Shown one piece after another: positions 53,961-64,000 of a stretch of 64,000 nt of DNA; the stretch's first letter is position 1, and every line of letters begins with the position of its first letter. A program made the translations under genes and the position numbers. Source of the DNA: Athripsodes cinereus (Eukaryota; Arthropoda; Insecta; Trichoptera; Leptoceridae); NCBI GenBank assembly GCA_947579605.1, contig OX388310.1, positions 5,084,001-5,148,000 of the forward strand. The letters are read 5' to 3'. The notes beneath the pieces were generated by a model. That model was not told the origin of the DNA, ran no database searches, and saw nothing but the letters and a program-made list of their open reading frames with translations.

Positions 53961-54594
53961 TACCCAGATTTTTCGTGGTAGGTCGAAACCTACTTGAAGA
54001 CAGTGTTGTCGCCTAGAGCAGTGGTTTAGGATTTAGATAGACAATTTCAATGGCAGAGACAATAAGATTTTTTGTTGTTTTTACTTGGGTATTATTTGTT
54101 TTACCAATGTATATAAATTGCATAAAAATCCTTTATAAGTCTTTTGTATATTGCCAGTACAAAATTTTAGGGGTATTTTTCATTAGAAATGATACTTAAC
54201 TAATTGTTGTGATTTTTTCGCCTTCTTACTAAATGGAATATTGAAGGATTTGTTTTACTTTATTGTAATTTTGATTAAATGATTTAAGTCCTATGTAATG
54301 TATCCAAATCCTTTCAAATGTGAAAATTAATAGAAAATTAGAATATTTACGTAATAAAACTAGTTGAATTTGAAGTAAAACGGTATCCATTTTGTTTTTT
54401 TTTCATATAAAAAATTAATTTATTCACGTTTTTTGAAAATGTTTATTTATTCATTCATTCATATAAATCATTGCGGCATTTTCACTGGTAGAGTAGGCGG
54501 CGGGTTAACACTTTGTAAAAAAACTTGCAAGCCATCCTTTTCGTGCCAGTAAAAGTGAAGACATTAAGGGTGGGTGGTATATATCATCGCAGGT

Positions 54595-54990
54595 GATGCT
54601 CGTAAGAATTGGAGTGACTTGTGGATGGATGTATCACTCACAAAAGGAAGAAGATATAGATCGATCCAGGTCCAAATCGCAAGAAAACCTTGGTTTCACA
54701 AATCGAAATTTAACAGATCTGAAATTACTGCCATATGTCGAATGCGATTTGGACACTGTAGACTGGACGCTCATCTTTTTAAAATTCAACTTGTTGAAAG
54801 TCCATACTGCGAGTGCGGCCTTGACGAGGAGACGCTTGACCATGTTTTCCTGGGGTGCCCTATCAGGGATGCGTATGATATTTTTGTTGATGCTCTTCAA
54901 AACGATTGCCAATTCCCCATGAATATTGAAACATTATTGAGTATGACATCCGATACAGTCCATTTGTCCCTTCTCAAATCAATAAAAGCT
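54595..54990 (+). pseudogene. LINE RNase H-region tail, split by SINE1
   Basis: The plus frame has ARKNWSDLWMDVSLTKGRRY, KSKFNRSEITAICRMRFGHC, ESPYCECGLDEETLDHVFLG and CPIRDAYDIFVDALQND. An RxRxGH-type helix followed by C-x-C...DH...C is the region after RNase H in I- and Jockey-group LINEs. SINE1 is inserted at 54991 and the LINE end continues at 55184. A SINE-A scrap precedes it (54530-54595). Confidence 0.75.
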
Positions 54991-55183
54991 TTTTTTTTTT
55001 TTTTTAAAAAAGATATATCTGGGTTTTTGTTATAAACCCAAATACAACCTTATACACCTTTCACAGTAAGCTACTAAAAGCTTGTGTCGTGAAAGGGGAG
55101 TTTGCCGGCACCTGGTATCGAACCACGGACCCCAGGTTCACGAGGCCGAGACTCTACCTCCAGGCTACCGACGAACACAAGCG
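54991..55183 (-). mobile_element. SINE1 copy with 11-bp target duplication
   Basis: Flanked by CAATAAAAGCT (54980-54990 and 55184-55194). It has a T-rich tail, GATATATCTGGGTTTTTGTT, GCTTGTGTCGTGAAAGGGGA, GCCGGCACCTGGTATCGAAC and the head end GGCTACCGACGAAC. The duplication gives the exact ends, so full-length SINE1 is about 190 bp including its tail. Confidence 0.92.
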
Positions 55184-55204
55184 CAATAAAAGCTAATTTT
55201 ATTA

Positions 55205-55645
55205 TTCTATATATATGGACAATTTGTAAAGCGCCGTTTACTCATAACATGACCTCAAGGGCGCCGTTTATCGTATCCATCACCCGAAACTCCCAGCAAA
55301 AAGGTGTGTCTTCAGTCCTCTTTTAAAACTCTCTCCATTCACCTCCTCTCGCAGACACAGAGGCAGCTTGTTCCAACATCTGGGACCCGCAACACTAAAC
55401 GCTCTATCTCCAAAGCCTGTTTTGCGAGATCGAGATGGCTCAACAAGTCTGCATTTTGCCTCACCCTGTGCTGAGCGAAGCATGAGCCGTCTTTCACTGA
55501 TGGTCTCCATCTCGCACATCTCCGACAAATAAGATGGTGATACTCCCTTCAAGGCCGAAAACACCATCACACATATCTTATACTCCACTCGTTGCTTTAC
55601 CCTTAACCAATGTAAGTTGTGCAAGAGAGGAGTAATATGCTCAAA
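55205..55645 (-). pseudogene. L2/CR1-like LINE C-terminus
   Basis: The minus frame (55624 down to 55280) contains LHWLRVKQRVEYKICVMVFS, ALKGVSPSYLSEMCE, GFGDRAFSVAGPRCWNKLPL and SFKRGLKTHLFAGSFG-stop. This is the well-known end of L2/CR1-type proteins. HITPLLHN continues upstream to about 55643. The 3' UTR ends GGCGCTTTACAAATTGTCCA followed by TATATA. A shorter sister is at 28565. Confidence 0.85.
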
Positions 55646-55754
55646 TAATCCTATAATCCTCTAACTATCTTCTCTTTGACAATTTAACAACACTTTGAGA
55701 CGTTATTGGCGGCACAAATCATCCTTGTAGGATGTTATGCCACAAGTGAAAAAA

Positions 55755-56005
55755 AAAAAATATATCATCGCTGAATGAAATAAGCTAAAAATGTCTTAAA
55801 TTTGATATTTTACAAATTCGAACCTACCTACTGTCTTTTACAGGACACTTAAAAACATTTATAAAAGAGAGGGAGACCTATTCAGTATTCATGGGAGAAA
55901 TAAAAAAATATTTTTCAATTTAAAAAAACAGAAAAAATGAAGATATATCTGAGTTTTGTTTCTTATGCACCCAAATAGAACCTTATACACCTTTCACAGT
56001 AATAT
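55755..56005 (-). mobile_element. SINE-A and SINE1 fragments
   Basis: 55755-55885 has ATATCATCGCTGAATGAAAT and CTGTCTTTTACAGGACACTT (SINE-A). 55935-56005 has GAAGATATATCTGAGTTTTG and CCTTATACACCTTTCACAGT (SINE1 tail half). Confidence 0.6.
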
Positions 56006-56009
56006 AATG

Positions 56010-57957
56010 TTTTTAGTCACAGATGTAAAGTTCAATAAATAAAACTTTTTATAAGATGCTTATAAGTGAATTTTCTTATTCTATATCAGCACTGTGCGGC
56101 TATGCCATATAATATAAAGATTCTATTCACAGTTGATTATTTTCAGATAGAAAGAGTGAGGGATAATATAATATATCTATTCCTATCCTCCATATATCAT
56201 GGCATCCCACAATCCTGGCTTTAAGTGATCACCTAACTATTTCTGTTGATTCTATACATAAGCGTCGAAACCCTATCATGCCCTTAGGGAATTCTTATTA
56301 TATAATGTGTACTTATGTGTAAGCTTTGACTGGAAAGGAGCTTTGGTTATAGAAGACTGAAACTTTCGCTTTGCGGGTGAATGGTTTTGTCTTCACGGCA
56401 TTTAAAATAAAAGTTAAAAGCTTTGGGCCGTATATTGATGAATGAATAAATAAATTTCTTATGAACAAAGTTACTTGCACATCCACCAAACAAGAATGTC
56501 AAACACATCTCTTTGTGGGTGAATGGGGTACAAATACAAAATAATTAATTCTTCAATACAAACTGAACTGAAGTTCTTTTTAATTAATTAAACCTGGTGG
56601 AAACCACTTAGTTTCTACTATATACATAAATAAGTCATACATAATTTTATTATAAAAGTCATAAATGAAATATGGATATATATTTTTAATTTAATATGAA
56701 CTCAGTGGTTCTATAATTGTATTTATGTATTCAAATATCATCGTTCAGTAATATTCATAAAATAAGCGGATTGGAATCGAAAGTGAAGAATTTAAAAAAA
56801 AAAAATTACTAAGTATTATTTTTTTTTCACGTTACGTGCTTTAACTCAGGATTTTCTCCCGGTAATCAAGTAACACGGGCATATGTGTCATGTGTCACCC
56901 GTTTTTGTGTCAGTTCGTTAAGTTTCAATATGTAAAAAAAAAATTACGTAGGTTTTATTCTACAAGTATTCAGAATTGCAGCCTACTGTAGAGTGATATC
57001 ACTTGCTTAAAAGAGTGTCAATGTACAAAAGAATATTAATTGTTTATACATTTTCACACTATATTTTACTGCGACCATAACGGCTTTCTGCCAATGCAAT
57101 CCAAGAGAAAACAAAATATTTACAATAGTGTTTCTACTTTCCTAATAAATTTAGCGTACCTACGTTATGTGGAATATTATTATTATTTTTATTATAATTC
57201 TAAATATATCACCCTGCACTGAGACCCTAACAGCTTTTGGCCAAGACGATCTCAGCAGGAAAAATAAAAAAAAAAGAAATGCCAAGTCAAAAAAATAAAA
57301 TATAACAGCAAAATAGAAAAAAAAACACAAAAGATATCATTAAAAATAAACAGAATCAAAGAAGAGTCTCCATCCTAGCGATTAAGTCATTGTAAATATT
57401 ATGTAGAAATATGCTTTGTGTCGAGTTTTGAAAACTGAATTCTACCATACTTAGTAATTTTTGAAGCAATTTACATGAAATATAGAACAGAAATTTGAAG
57501 TTTGTATTGAAAACACTAAAAATTTAGTTAGTTTTGGGATCTACTGATATTTTACTACAAACGGAAATTTCCGATTTCGATCCTGCACCACTCAAATGAG
57601 AACTGTTAATTAAAATATTTTTATGACATGGTTTTAAAGTTTATGTGTGAAAGCTCCATGCACTTAAAATTATAATATCGTAAGAAATGTCAAGAAATTA
57701 TAATTATAACAAAACTTTCTACGTTGTGCTCCTTATTATATGCAACCACATTAGCATGCTACTCCTTGTTGCATTGAATATTTAATTGTTTCATAATAAG
57801 GACTAGAAATAGTTATCGGTGACAGCGCAGCATATAAACTAATTAAGACAAAGAACAAAGTTTTACAATACAACAGTAACAAACATATTGTTAAAGCAAG
57901 TAAAGTCGTTAAGCTTTCATATTATTTGAGTATATAATTCCTGTACTGACATTTACT
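56010..57957. other. Long interval without recognised features
   Basis: AT-rich. GACGATCTCAGCAGG near 57243 may be LINE debris. No domains, inverted ends or window-internal repeats were identified. Confidence 0.3.
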
Positions 57958-57961
57958 TTAA

Positions 57962-58938
57962 CCCTAGAGTAGTCGCGCCTTTCCGTGAAACGTGAGTGCT
58001 CGCGTGGGGAGCATTTTGCCGCCCATACTTAAATTGTTTTTTTTTTGCAAATAATGGTTAAACACATTTGTAATGATTTTTAATGGATAGAATTAAACAT
58101 AAACTATCAGAAAATGTAACATTTATTAAATATTTATAATTAGTATTATAAAAAAAATATACTTTGGTATAATTTCTTGAATTTCAACAACATTTTCATC
58201 TTAACCTAAATAAAAAAAAGAAAAATTAAAATTGATAACAAAATTAAACGTTTTCATCATCTTCGACATGTATTTCAGTAAATCAGTTCTGACACATGTA
58301 CATACAATGTTCGTTGCACAGTAACTTTGCGCATCTATTGCACCCTTTTTTGTCCTTCTATTTTTCCTGCACATACATACTGCACATACACCTGAAGATA
58401 TATTTTTATGTTCCGATAGAACAAATTGGGTGATTTGGTTTCTCAGCTATTCACCAGCATCTTCAAAACCAGACTCCTCTTCCAACCACGGAACTATTTG
58501 TGTGTTTTTCTTAATCATTCCGTAGGTATACTTCACCCGTCGCTTACCTAAAAAGATCTAAAATAAACTAATGAATAAAACCCAAATAATTAATCAAAAC
58601 AAACAAAATATCAATATTATTACGATATTGAAATGAAGCAACATTACGTGCAATGAAAATCAATAATATTTCAACTATTAAAAAAAACAGATACACGAAT
58701 TTTACTTACGTGAGTAGTCGCGCAGTTAGCAATTTGCCGCCAAACGCGACACACCAACAACAACTGATGGCTCCTACAGTCACCCATGCACCGATTTTCT
58801 TTAAATTACTAAGATAAGGCGGTGAAATACAGGGGGCCAGCTACTAAGACTCTTGACCGTGACAAATGAATCGTGTAAAAAATATCACAATTTTTTTGCT
58901 GCGGGCGGCAAAATGCTCATAGCGCGAGCACTCTAGGG
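57962..58938 (-). mobile_element. Deleted piggyBac-like element, second family
   Basis: Ends CCCTAGAGTAGTCGCGCC (left) and CCCTAGAGTGCTCGCGC (complement of the right end), flanked by TTAA at 57958-57961 and 58939-58942. A subterminal word GCATTTTGCCGCCC and its complement GGGCGGCAAAATGC lie inside both ends. Length 977 bp. It still holds the end of a transposase on the minus strand. Unrelated in its ends to the 48-kb element, so two piggyBac lineages are present. Confidence 0.88.
58283..58391 (-). pseudogene. piggyBac-like transposase C-terminal relic
   Basis: The minus strand reads VCAVCMCRKNRRTKK and, after a one-base shift, GCNRCAKLLCNEHCMYMCQN-stop. Repeated C-x2-C plus C-x2-H spacing is the Cys-rich domain that ends piggyBac transposases. 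The catalytic part was lost by internal deletion. Confidence 0.65.
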
Positions 58939-59219
58939 TTAAGACACAAGAATTACTTTGCTGCGGAATATTATTATGTGAAAGTGTAAGAGAAATGGTT
59001 AAATGTTACCAATACATGAATATTTTTGCCCGTTCTTTCATATATAATATAATATACCTACTCTCAATGGAAACCATAGTTACCTAATCAAGATCTAAGT
59101 AAAATGTCTCACTCTATACGAGGCCTGATCCTTCGCATTTTAGGCTAAAATGTAAGGAACATCTATAGGTACCTTTATAAATAGATATAAGTGATCGTTT
59201 ATGTGGCGATGAATTATAA

Positions 59220-59650
59220 ATTCGCTGGGTTGTTGTTAAGGTAGTAGAATTATAATTATAATGAAACTGATAAAATATAGACTTGACAAATGTTTTCCAT
59301 ACGTTATTTTTTTTTTAATGAGAGACACATTTTCGTCTTACAAGGATATTGTCAATCTTGGATTGCAATACATTGGAATTGGAATACAAAATAAACTACA
59401 AACAGGGCATGGCTGATATATTTTTTTTCTTAAAAAATGTCACCATTCTCTTTTACAGTCTTTGTCTTTTTTAATGACACATTATTTACCAAAAAAATAT
59501 TTATCAAATTATAATTATGCCAACACTGGCATAGTGGTACTGACAGACTAGAGACAGTTGAAAGATAAATAAATTGTCACCTAAACGGATAAATAGGAGT
59601 CCTTGAACTCCTGAAATATCCGAAAAATAAAGTTATTTCAACATTCTCAA
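59220..59650. repeat. PLE family 1 relic and two other repeats
   Basis: 59235-59360 has AGGTAGTAGAATTATAAT, then AATGAGAGACACATTTTCGT and CTTACAAGGATATTGTCAAT, a decayed arm of the 5.7-kb foldback family. 59515-59572 is ATGCCAACACTGGCATAGTG with a GATAAATAAAT tail, as at 15510. 59578-59650 is the CACCTAAACGG repeat. Confidence 0.5.
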
Positions 59651-60404
59651 ATTTAAACTATGTAAAATGAAGACATTTATAAAATAAAAATATTTAGAAT
59701 ATAGTCGACTCAATGTATAACATAAAATGGACTTCATGTCAAATAAGTAAACGTTACAGCAGTAATTTAATTTTCCTAATAAATTCTTTACAAGTCGTAT
59801 TCTGTTTTATTAATATTTGGAAGTTACTTATTATTTTCGTGAGAAAAACGAAGAAAGAAGATCTTGCCATCATGTGGGACTAATAATTGTCCAAGAAGAA
59901 GTAGAAGTCTAATAATATTCGGACAACCACGTAGGAGATAAAAAGGATACGATCTCTGTCATATCAAGAATACGAATGAATAAAGAGATGTCAGATAGTA
60001 ATTAATGATAGCTTATGTGATAGCTTGTTTATTTGAGGAAGTGTTAGCATGCTAACTATATGCACCGATGGTGTTAATCCTTGTCTTGAATGTAAGTAAG
60101 CTCACAATGCCAGACAATGAACTACGTTATGAACTTTTTTTGTAAAGTTTTGAGGTTAGTTGGGGAAACTTACACGAGGTAACTACCGATGCAGCTTACT
60201 AGGTGAGAAATAATTCATCAAATTTATATGCACAGAATACCAAATGCATTAAAAATAAAACTTCTACATATTCATCAGATGATATTAGAAAGATAGCTGA
60301 TAAAATATGGTGAAGACTTCCATATGTTCAGCGGAAGACAGGGATAGCTGTATAGTAAGTTTAGTAAGTAATGAAAGTTGATAATCCACTTACTTACTTT
60401 ACTT

Positions 60405-60610
60405 TTCGAATGGCCCGGTGTTGATGAATCTTAACCCATGTGGGCTGCGTCGTATCCTCTACAGTCTTGGCTCTAGTGTTAAGAGCCAGTTCACCGCCTC
60501 CGGTCCTGCTTCGTGGTTGTCCTGCCGATCCCCGCTAAATTTTTTGAGATGGCTGTCCTGCACTATGTGTTTCACAGTCTACACATCTCCACATTCACAA
60601 TCCATAATCC
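60405..60610 (-). pseudogene. LINE C-terminal zinc-knuckle fragment, decayed
   Basis: The minus strand reads VKHIVQDSHLKKF and EAGPEAVNWLLTLEPRL-stop with a stop or shift in between. Close to the 53.7-kb relic. Confidence 0.6.
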
Positions 60611-61044
60611 ACTGAAACGTAGTGTGTTGTTAACTTATGAGTCAGAAGATTGCTATTGTTGACTCAACACAAAATATGGATAGCTTAAGTTCGATGAGGC
60701 GTGATACATTATTGCAGAACACCTTAAAATTTCACTTCATCTAGATATTTGTATTTTCGTTTATGTAAAAATGTTCAAGAATACTTATAAAATATCTTTG
60801 AAAATTCTTTAAAGTTTTCGTCGCTTTTCAACATTTCTTACATCCAGTTTTCAGATCATGAAACGCAAAACTTTGTTAGGTACACGTTGTTTTATAAAAT
60901 TCTTTGGATACCTGATATTTGTGTATCCATTGTGTTTTCCTATCTATATAAATTTCATACAGTGCCTAATTATTGCATTTTCTGCTCTTCTTTACAAACT
61001 AAATAGTCAAAGAATTAAAGATATGTTATAATCCTACAACTACT

Positions 61045-61110
61045 ACAACACCATCACGGCATATCCCAAAAGTAGGGTAGCCAGCTGATCAGCTGCATAA
61101 AATATACATT
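61045..61110 (-). mobile_element. SINE-A 3'-end fragment
   Basis: CACCATCACGGCATATCCCA, AAAGTAGGGTAGCCAGCTGA and TCAGCTGCATAAAATATACA. Only the 3' end is left, as in the 45.27-kb insertion. Confidence 0.6.
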
Positions 61111-61439
61111 TATTATAATCCTACCAAAACATTTTCAGGCAATTGATTTTGAATCACAAATTATTTTCTTTTTACAATGTCGATGTTTAGTTAGGTACTA
61201 GAATTTAATAATATTATTAAAAACAATGTTTTTTATACTATATTGATTATTATAGAGAGATATATCTTTCGGTTTTTTAAAGAGATGTCAATATGATTTA
61301 AAATAACAACCATAGTCCTGTATCTAACCAATCACTTTGAAAAAAGGAACAATAAAATATGCATAGCGTAAACTAATTTAATACGAAAAAAAAACATTAA
61401 ACGACATTAAGTAGATGTATTTTTGATAACTTATTTTAT

Positions 61440-61700
61440 TATACCTACTATACTACACTAGTCCCAGGTGGAGTAGGCAGAGAGAACGGAACGCCATGTT
61501 GATCTATCATTACATACTTCTTTCGCATCCTCTACATTCATCCAGTTTCTCATTCATGCAGGTTGATTCCTCTTACTTAAAACGCGACCGTCCTTGAGAA
61601 TTTGATCCACATGATCAAGCCACGTAGTTCTCGGATGCCCGCGCTTTCTCACACCCTTTCTTTCAGACAAGTGTATACTCTTTATCATTTTTTCTTATTG
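61440..61700 (-). pseudogene. LINE-A 3' fragment
   Basis: GTCCCAGGTGGAGTAGGCAG, AGAGAACGGAACGCCATGTT, TCTTACTTAAAACGCGACCG, TTGATCCACATGATCAAGCC and TCACACCCTTTCTTTCAGAC: the same order as other minus-strand LINE-A copies. It is truncated at about 61700, where a (TTTTA)n run begins. Confidence 0.75.
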
Positions 61701-62389
61701 TATCCTTTTTTATTTTATTTTATTTTTTCTTTATTAACACAACAACACATACTTAATATGTAATAAAAATCATAATAACAAAAAAATAAGGCCAATTACA
61801 GTGCTTATAGGTATATATATAAATATATATATTTTTATTTTGTTGTATTGGTAATAATATGTGAAACCTATTTTGACTTGCTTAGTGAAATATATCGTTA
61901 TATTACGTTAATTGTGAGTAATTGTTTGTGTCCTCAAGATGTTTCAAATAAATAAATAAATAACATGCATTACTTTAAATAATATTTAACACGTAGTAAA
62001 TAAACGAAAAGCATTTGACAATAAATTAATTCCTTTTTAGACGGATCAAAATAACTCCGTATTGTTATTCATTTGTGATTTAATAATACTCGTACATTAT
62101 TATTTATTATTTCGACGTGATATACGAGAGCCATATGGGAGCGGAATTTTCTTACATTCCCATATACAATGTTTAATTAAGATTTCATCAAAATATGTAT
62201 ATAATGTTATAATTTACATTCCTTCACGCTTTGACTAGACACAAAGACATATTATGATTTCACCTTATGCGAAATAAGTCTTTGCAATTTTCGTAGCACC
62301 TTCTACAAGGGTGACAATACTTTATATCTTAGTCGTTTATTGTAATATGCTTTACATATGTTATAATTATTACATAATATGATAAAGTG

Positions 62390-62445
62390 ACCGGTGTGGC
62401 AGGCGCAAAGGTAAAGCTCTTGTCTCCTTTGACTGTTGCAAGGAA
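62390..62445 (+). repeat. Possible SINE2 head relic
   Basis: GACCGGTGTGGCAGGCGCAA, AGGTAAAGCTCTTGTCTCCT and TTGACT resemble the SINE2 head (GGCCGGTGTGGCGCGGAGG...CTCTTGCCTTTGAGTC). The B box is lost. The 65-residue minus frame here is not recognised. Confidence 0.35.
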
Positions 62446-62509
62446 GCCAATGAAAATGAGGCTTTGATTTATTATCTTTGCTGTTTAATACTATGAACAT
62501 GAAAGTTAT

Positions 62510-63066
62510 CGAAACAAATAAAACAAATGTTTTATTCTTCTATTCGATTTATTTACGAGAGAGACGTTTTTCGTCTTTTTTTTATTAAAGACCCCAGACA
62601 GCGATTTAATTCTGGTAAAGGGATCAAAAATAACAATTTTATTGTAGATATCATTCACCAATCACTACAATATGTATAATATCACATCTCGAGAACTTCA
62701 CAAAATTCATATATATATTAAATTAAATGTTAAAATAGAGTCCCTTTTTTTCTCTAGAATACTTCTCTTAAGTTGTTTTTTTAATGTAATTAGATTATTC
62801 ACATCTTAAATATCTTTTGGCAAAGCATTATAACTCTATACCTCCTTATAGTAAAAGCTTTTTCTCTCTATATTTGTTGTTCTTGAGTTTGCATTTCTTA
62901 TGACATCTCTATTCCGTCAATCTCTAGATTGTCTAAATTGACAATGTCCTAACAAGACAAAAGACGTCTCTCTTGTAAATAAATCGAATAGTAGAAAAAA
63001 ACATTTATTTAATTTTTTTCACTATGGAATTCGACTACCTAAACACCGACATAGTAATTAATAAAC
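62510..63066 (-). mobile_element. Penelope-like foldback (PLE family 1), diverged
   Basis: Flanked by a 10-bp duplication TGAAAGTTAT (62500-62509 and 63067-63076). The left arm (62510-62580) and the right arm (about 62940-63015) are related to the 5.7-kb arms (GAGAGACGTTTTTCGTC; AAGACGTCTCTCTTGTAAAT). The tail lies at the right (63016-63066), with complement TGTCGGTGTTTAGGTAGTCG. The middle (about 62580-62930) starts with a T run and is foreign or an extended loop. The ribozyme-like core is damaged: AAAA replaces GAAA at the right copy. Confidence 0.72.
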
Positions 63067-63077
63067 TGAAAGTTATA

Positions 63078-63262
63078 TAATATAATAAGTTACAATCCAC
63101 TCGATTGGTCTGCAACGAGTTTGGTTTTTCTTCTCCATTCGTCTCTACTCTCAGCCAGTCTTTTCAGCTCTACGTATGAGCCACAGTTCATGTCCCTCTT
63201 CAGTTGGTCCATATACGCGTCTCTTGGTCGGCCTCTGTCATTTGTCCCCTCGGTCTTACCTA
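63078..63262 (-). pseudogene. LINE-B 3' end
   Basis: The minus strand encodes TEGTNDRGRPRDAYMDQLKR, ELKRLAESRDEWRRKTKLV and ADQSSGL-stop, then a TTATTATATTATATAA tail. Only the last 60 residues remain. It lies within a few bases of the foldback's right duplication. Confidence 0.78.
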
Positions 63263-63614
63263 ACTGAAAGTTATCCTCGCTATATTAAAGACATCCTGAA
63301 TTAAATATACTGAATGTGAGAGATTTTGCGTACAATCGGAAATTGACACAAAAGAGTGGAATTTGATTATAATAAAATCAACCTTTTCAATATTGAAATG
63401 TTTTCTTTTTTGGAAAAAACCTAATTGAACAAAAAAACAACGATAAAAGAATTGCGTTTTTTATTCGAAGCATTGTCTATTCGCACACATAAGGGATTTT
63501 CAGATATCTATGTACAGTAGTGGCTATAAGTATGGAAACGCTTAACAAAATATATGAAAATGCTCAAAATCAGGTACTTTTTCTTTTTATGAGGACAAAA
63601 AATAAAATAAAATA

Positions 63615-63785
63615 TCTACTTCTACTACTACTATACCATCACGGCATATCCCACAAGTGGGGTAGCCAGCAGATCAGTTGCATGTAAGAAACATGCAAAC
63701 TGTCCTCTTCGTGCCAATATAAAATCAAGACATTCAGGATGGGTGGCAAACCTCATCGCTGAATTTGAGATGTACAATAAAATAT
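63615..63785 (-). mobile_element. SINE-A copy
   Basis: CTACTACTATACCATCACGG, CATATCCCACAAGTGGGGTA, GCCAGCAGATCAGTTGCATG, TCCTCTTCGTGCCAATATAA, ATTCAGGATGGGTGGCAAAC and CTCATCGCTGAATTTGAGAT. Nearly identical to 8950-9125. It is truncated before the CCTTTTACAGGACACTCG part. Confidence 0.75.
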
Positions 63786-64000
63786 TGATGTGTTAAAATA
63801 AATACTTCAATATTTACAAAACAAATCAAAAAAAGAGAATTTCAATCATAAAGGGGAATCCTATAATGGGCTATCAAGACTCATTAATGTTGGTGGTTGA
63901 AATAAAACCACCATTAAATGGTAAAAAAGCGATGACTCATCAAAAAAATAATACAATTTAAAGAAGAATAATGAATGTGACACATTTCAACCACAAAAAT

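Overview
The window is AT-rich eukaryotic DNA with no recognisable host gene. It is built almost entirely from transposable elements and their relics. The mix (several non-LTR retrotransposon lineages, tRNA-derived SINEs, Helitrons, piggyBac, hAT and Harbinger-like elements, Penelope-like elements) suggests an arthropod, most likely an insect and perhaps a moth. That is an inference from element types; no species-diagnostic gene is present. The only intact gene is a piggyBac transposase (48294-50414, three exons) inside a complete element (48050-50755) with inverted ends and TTAA target duplications.

Layout. 0-10 kb: LINE-A, LINE-B and SINE debris, plus a tandem repeat (5.26-6.11 kb) cut by a Harbinger-like MITE and a Penelope-like foldback. 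10-20 kb: two more foldbacks, a nearly complete Jockey/CR1-type LINE (11.5-14.3 kb), then LINE-B carrying a Helitron (17126-19360) that itself carries a SINE and a MITE. 20-25 kb: a decayed hAT element, the largest foldback (21.4-22.1 kb) and an inverted pair of 70-bp satellite arrays inside a TIR element (22.7-24.8 kb). 25-43 kb: LINE-A copies, SINEs, foldbacks, and a second Helitron that in turn contains LINE-B. 45-55 kb: a tandem repeat with a tiny retroposon inserted, a hAT MITE, the intact piggyBac, a Penelope endonuclease relic and two foldbacks. 55-64 kb: LINE and SINE relics, a deleted piggyBac-like element and one more foldback.

The main result is a group of foldback elements at 5.7, 10.0, 11.1, 21.7, 32.7, 52.3, 53.3 and 62.8 kb. 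Seven have 10-12 bp target duplications, inverted arms and a tail of roughly 40 bp on one side only. Most tails share a motif. One encodes the C-terminus of a Penelope-like protein in its loop. At least five sequence families carry a hammerhead-ribozyme-like core with a short palindromic helix III, the type known from Penelope-like elements. Here most cores show a U-A pair in place of the usual C3-G8 pair, plus one extra U before helix II.

A second theme is partnership. The commonest short repeat (called SINE-A here) ends like LINE-A, and pieces of its 3' end have been rebuilt into the 70-bp satellite. Family names LINE-A to LINE-D, SINE1 to SINE3, SINE-A and PLE families 1 to 7 are local labels for this window only.
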